12,390 nucleotides of DNA from Flammeovirgaceae bacterium UBA2786 (GTDB lineage Bacteria; Bacteroidota; Bacteroidia; Cytophagales; Cyclobacteriaceae): assembly GCA_002352225.1 (NCBI GenBank), contig DEIA01000046.1, positions 24,680 through 37,069 of the forward strand. The letters run 5' to 3'. Below the pieces are notes generated by a model, which saw nothing but the letters and a program-made list of their open reading frames with translations, did not search any database and was not told where the DNA came from. Numbering within the stretch: position 1 is the stretch's first letter; each line of letters begins with the position of its first letter. The translations under genes were made by a program, and so were the position numbers. Of the stretch, positions 10,577 through 12,390 are shown piece by piece.

Positions 10577-12390
10577 ATGCAAACATTGGCTACATTTTTT
10601 TTTATTGTGATGATGACTCCCGTCTTTAGTCAAACCCGAATTAGTGGCAAGGTTACCGATGCTTCTGGCGAAGGCATTCCCGGGGCTAATCTATCCATCA
10701 AAGATTCTTATGATGGAGCAAGTTCGGCCTTGGATGGAAGTTTTTCTTTCACTTCCGATGAAAAGGGAAGTCATACCCTGGTGATTTCTTTTGTTGGATA
10801 CAAGGCGCACATTCAACCTGTTGAGTTAACCGGAAAAGAAATTGTGTTGAACATTGTATTGAAAGAAGAGATCAATCAACTGGATGGTGTAGTTATTTCA
10901 GCCGGTTCGTTTACGGCCGGTGAAGAAAAACGAAGAACGATTTTAAAACCGGTCGACATTGCCATGACGGCCGGAGCTACGGCTGATATTGCCGGAGCAT
11001 TAAACACATTACCCGGTACACAAAAAGTAGGCGAAACCGGCCGCCTGTTTGTTCGCGGTGGCGATGGTTCAGAAACCAGAACGTTTATTGATGGTATGGT
11101 GGTACTGGATGCATACGGTCCATCGGCCCCCAATACACCCTCGCGCGGACGCTTTATGCCTTTTATGTTTAAGGGCACCAGTTTTAGTACAGGAGGTTAT
11201 TCGGCCGAGTATGGCCAGGCGCTTTCATCGGCATTGGTACTTAACTCTAAAGACAAAGCCGAGATGAATCAAACAGACATTGGTATTCTTTCGGTAGGTG
11301 CCGATGTGGCGCATACTCAGGTGTGGGATCGTGCTTCGGTGTCAGGAAAAGTTCAATACACCAACATCAGGCCTTACTTTAATCTGATCAATCAGAAAAT
11401 AGATTGGAAAACTCCACCAGCCTCGCTGGAAGCCAGTGCCGCCTATCGCCAGCAGGTAGGTAAAACCGGCATGATGAAGTTTTATGGAAACTTTAATCAG
11501 ACAGATTATTCGCTATACAATCATGATATTCTTGATCCATCATTAAAACAGCAACTTGATTTAACAAACCGGTATCGGTACATCAATGGTTCGTATCAAC
11601 AGGAAATTTCTTCTACCTGGTCGGTGCGTGGTGGGTTATCGTATTCATACAATCAGAACAATACTAAAACAGAAGGTGTTCCGGCAACCGAGACAGAGGC
11701 CGGATTACATTCCAAATTTGTTTTCGAACATTCGTTCAACGAGCAACTCGAACTTCGCTTTGGCAGCGAATATTTTTATCGCAATTACGAGGCATCCCGA
11801 TTCAATACAATACTTAACAGAGACGAAGCGGTAAGTTTCACAGAACCACTTTTGTCAACTTTTGCCGAAGCAGAATATTTTGCATCAAACAAGTTTGTTG
11901 TAAAGGCAGGTGCCCGGTTTGAGAGTAACCAGCTAAACAACCAGAATAGTGTTGATCCGCGCGTGTCGCTGGCCTACAAGCCGGGTAAACACGGACAGTT
12001 TGCGCTGGCCTATGGAACATTTCGTCAAACTCCAGTAAACCAATATGTGCGCATCAACCAGCAGGTAAGCCCCGAAAACGCTGAGCACTTTATTCTTAAT
12101 TATCAGGTTATAACCGATCGTAAAACATTTCGGGTAGAAACATACTATAAGCGATATAACCAGTTGATCAAATACCCGGGCAGCAACCCTTATCAGATCA
12201 CAAACGAAGGTTCGGGCTATGCAAAAGGGCTCGACATCTTCTGGCGCGATAGTGAAACTATTAAAAATGTTGACTATTGGGTTTCGTACTCATACCTGAA
12301 TACCGAGCGTGATTACCTGAACTACCCGCACTCGGCTGTTCCATCTTTTGCTTCGGCACACAACTTTTCTGTTGTGTACAAACATTTCGT
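10577..12390 (+). CDS. TonB-dependent outer-membrane receptor, N-terminal part
   Basis: The frame opens at an ATG at 10577 and stays open to the window end, giving about 604 residues and no stop, so the C-terminal barrel is missing. A signal peptide occupies residues 1-19 (MQTLATFFFIVMMTPVFSQ). Residues about 21-96 are a carboxypeptidase-regulatory-like domain (RISGKVTDASGEGIPGANLS, ending with VSFVGY-type strands), the usual N-terminal extension of Bacteroidota receptors. The plug follows at about 115-225, with ALNTLPGTQ (141-149), RLFVRGGDGSETRTFIDGM (156-174) and GGYSAEYGQALSSALVLNSKD (206-226). After that come alternating aromatic-rich strands typical of the 22-stranded barrel. It would take up an unidentified substrate using TonB energy. 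It is not SusC-like: no SusD partner is visible in the window and the plug lacks the SusC pattern. Its divergent neighbour is a BASS transporter, so the two might serve one substrate, but this is only suggested by position. Confidence 0.92.
   Translation, partial: MQTLATFFFIVMMTPVFSQTRISGKVTDASGEGIPGANLSIKDSYDGASSALDGSFSFTSDEKGSHTLVISFVGYKAHIQPVELTGKEIVLNIVLKEEINQLDGVVISAGSFTAGEEKRRTILKPVDIAMTAGATADIAGALNTLPGTQKVGETGRLFVRGGDGSETRTFIDGMVVLDAYGPSAPNTPSRGRFMPFMFKGTSFSTGGYSAEYGQALSSALVLNSKDKAEMNQTDIGILSVGADVAHTQVWDRASVSGKVQYTNIRPYFNLINQKIDWKTPPASLEASAAYRQQVGKTGMMKFYGNFNQTDYSLYNHDILDPSLKQQLDLTNRYRYINGSYQQEISSTWSVRGGLSYSYNQNNTKTEGVPATETEAGLHSKFVFEHSFNEQLELRFGSEYFYRNYEASRFNTILNRDEAVSFTEPLLSTFAEAEYFASNKFVVKAGARFESNQLNNQNSVDPRVSLAYKPGKHGQFALAYGTFRQTPVNQYVRINQQVSPENAEHFILNYQVITDRKTFRVETYYKRYNQLIKYPGSNPYQITNEGSGYAKGLDIFWRDSETIKNVDYWVSYSYLNTERDYLNYPHSAVPSFASAHNFSVVYKHF

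Noticed and set aside
10876..11178. A 100-residue minus-strand open frame
   Set aside because: It is antisense to the plug domain of the TonB-dependent receptor and has a Pro/Ser/Thr-rich composition typical of a complement-strand artefact.

Overview
The window looks like a chromosomal segment of a Bacteroidota bacterium, probably of the Cytophagales/Cyclobacteriaceae type. The signs are moderate GC, few Shine-Dalgarno sequences, Bacteroidota-style promoter elements (TAnnTTTG with an upstream TTG), an outer-membrane TonB-dependent receptor with an N-terminal carboxypeptidase-regulatory-like domain, and several dispersed repeats typical of the phylum. Genus cannot be given from the sequence alone.

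Layout. Positions 1-3519 hold a tight minus-strand cluster, in transcription order: a small protein of unknown function, a GntP-family permease, a RidA-family protein, a D-threonine aldolase/D-serine dehydratase-like PLP enzyme, and a peptidase M19 dipeptidase cut off by the window start. Together these suggest uptake and breakdown of D-amino acids or D-residue dipeptides: import by GntP, dipeptide hydrolysis by M19, PLP chemistry on the D-amino acid, and removal of the reactive enamine/imine by RidA. Upstream on the same strand are fabH (3609-4607) and leuS (4676-8059). Next come an exported M28 metallopeptidase (8187-9491) and a bile acid:sodium symporter family transporter (9555-10421). A divergent plus-strand TonB-dependent receptor starts at 10577 and runs off the right end.

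The most remarkable object is leuS. It encodes 1127 residues, roughly 170-200 more than expected. A 498-bp (exactly 166-codon) segment, 6677-7174, sits in the CP1 editing domain just before the TTRPDT editing motif. The segment begins and ends with an 11-bp perfect terminal inverted repeat, carries GC-rich palindromic repeats at both ends, and encodes between them a complete-looking DUF559 (Vsr/PD-(D/E)XK-like) endonuclease domain. It has no stop codon and no methionine codon, so it is an open-frame passenger inside an essential gene and has no intein motifs. A second, smaller oddity in leuS is a block of three tandem heptamers at 7501-7521 that is translated into the protein.

Other non-coding structure includes hairpins or inverted repeats between ridA and the PLP enzyme gene, between fabH and the small gene, after leuS, and after the M28 gene. 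No RNA genes, CRISPR arrays or insertion sequences with transposases were seen.
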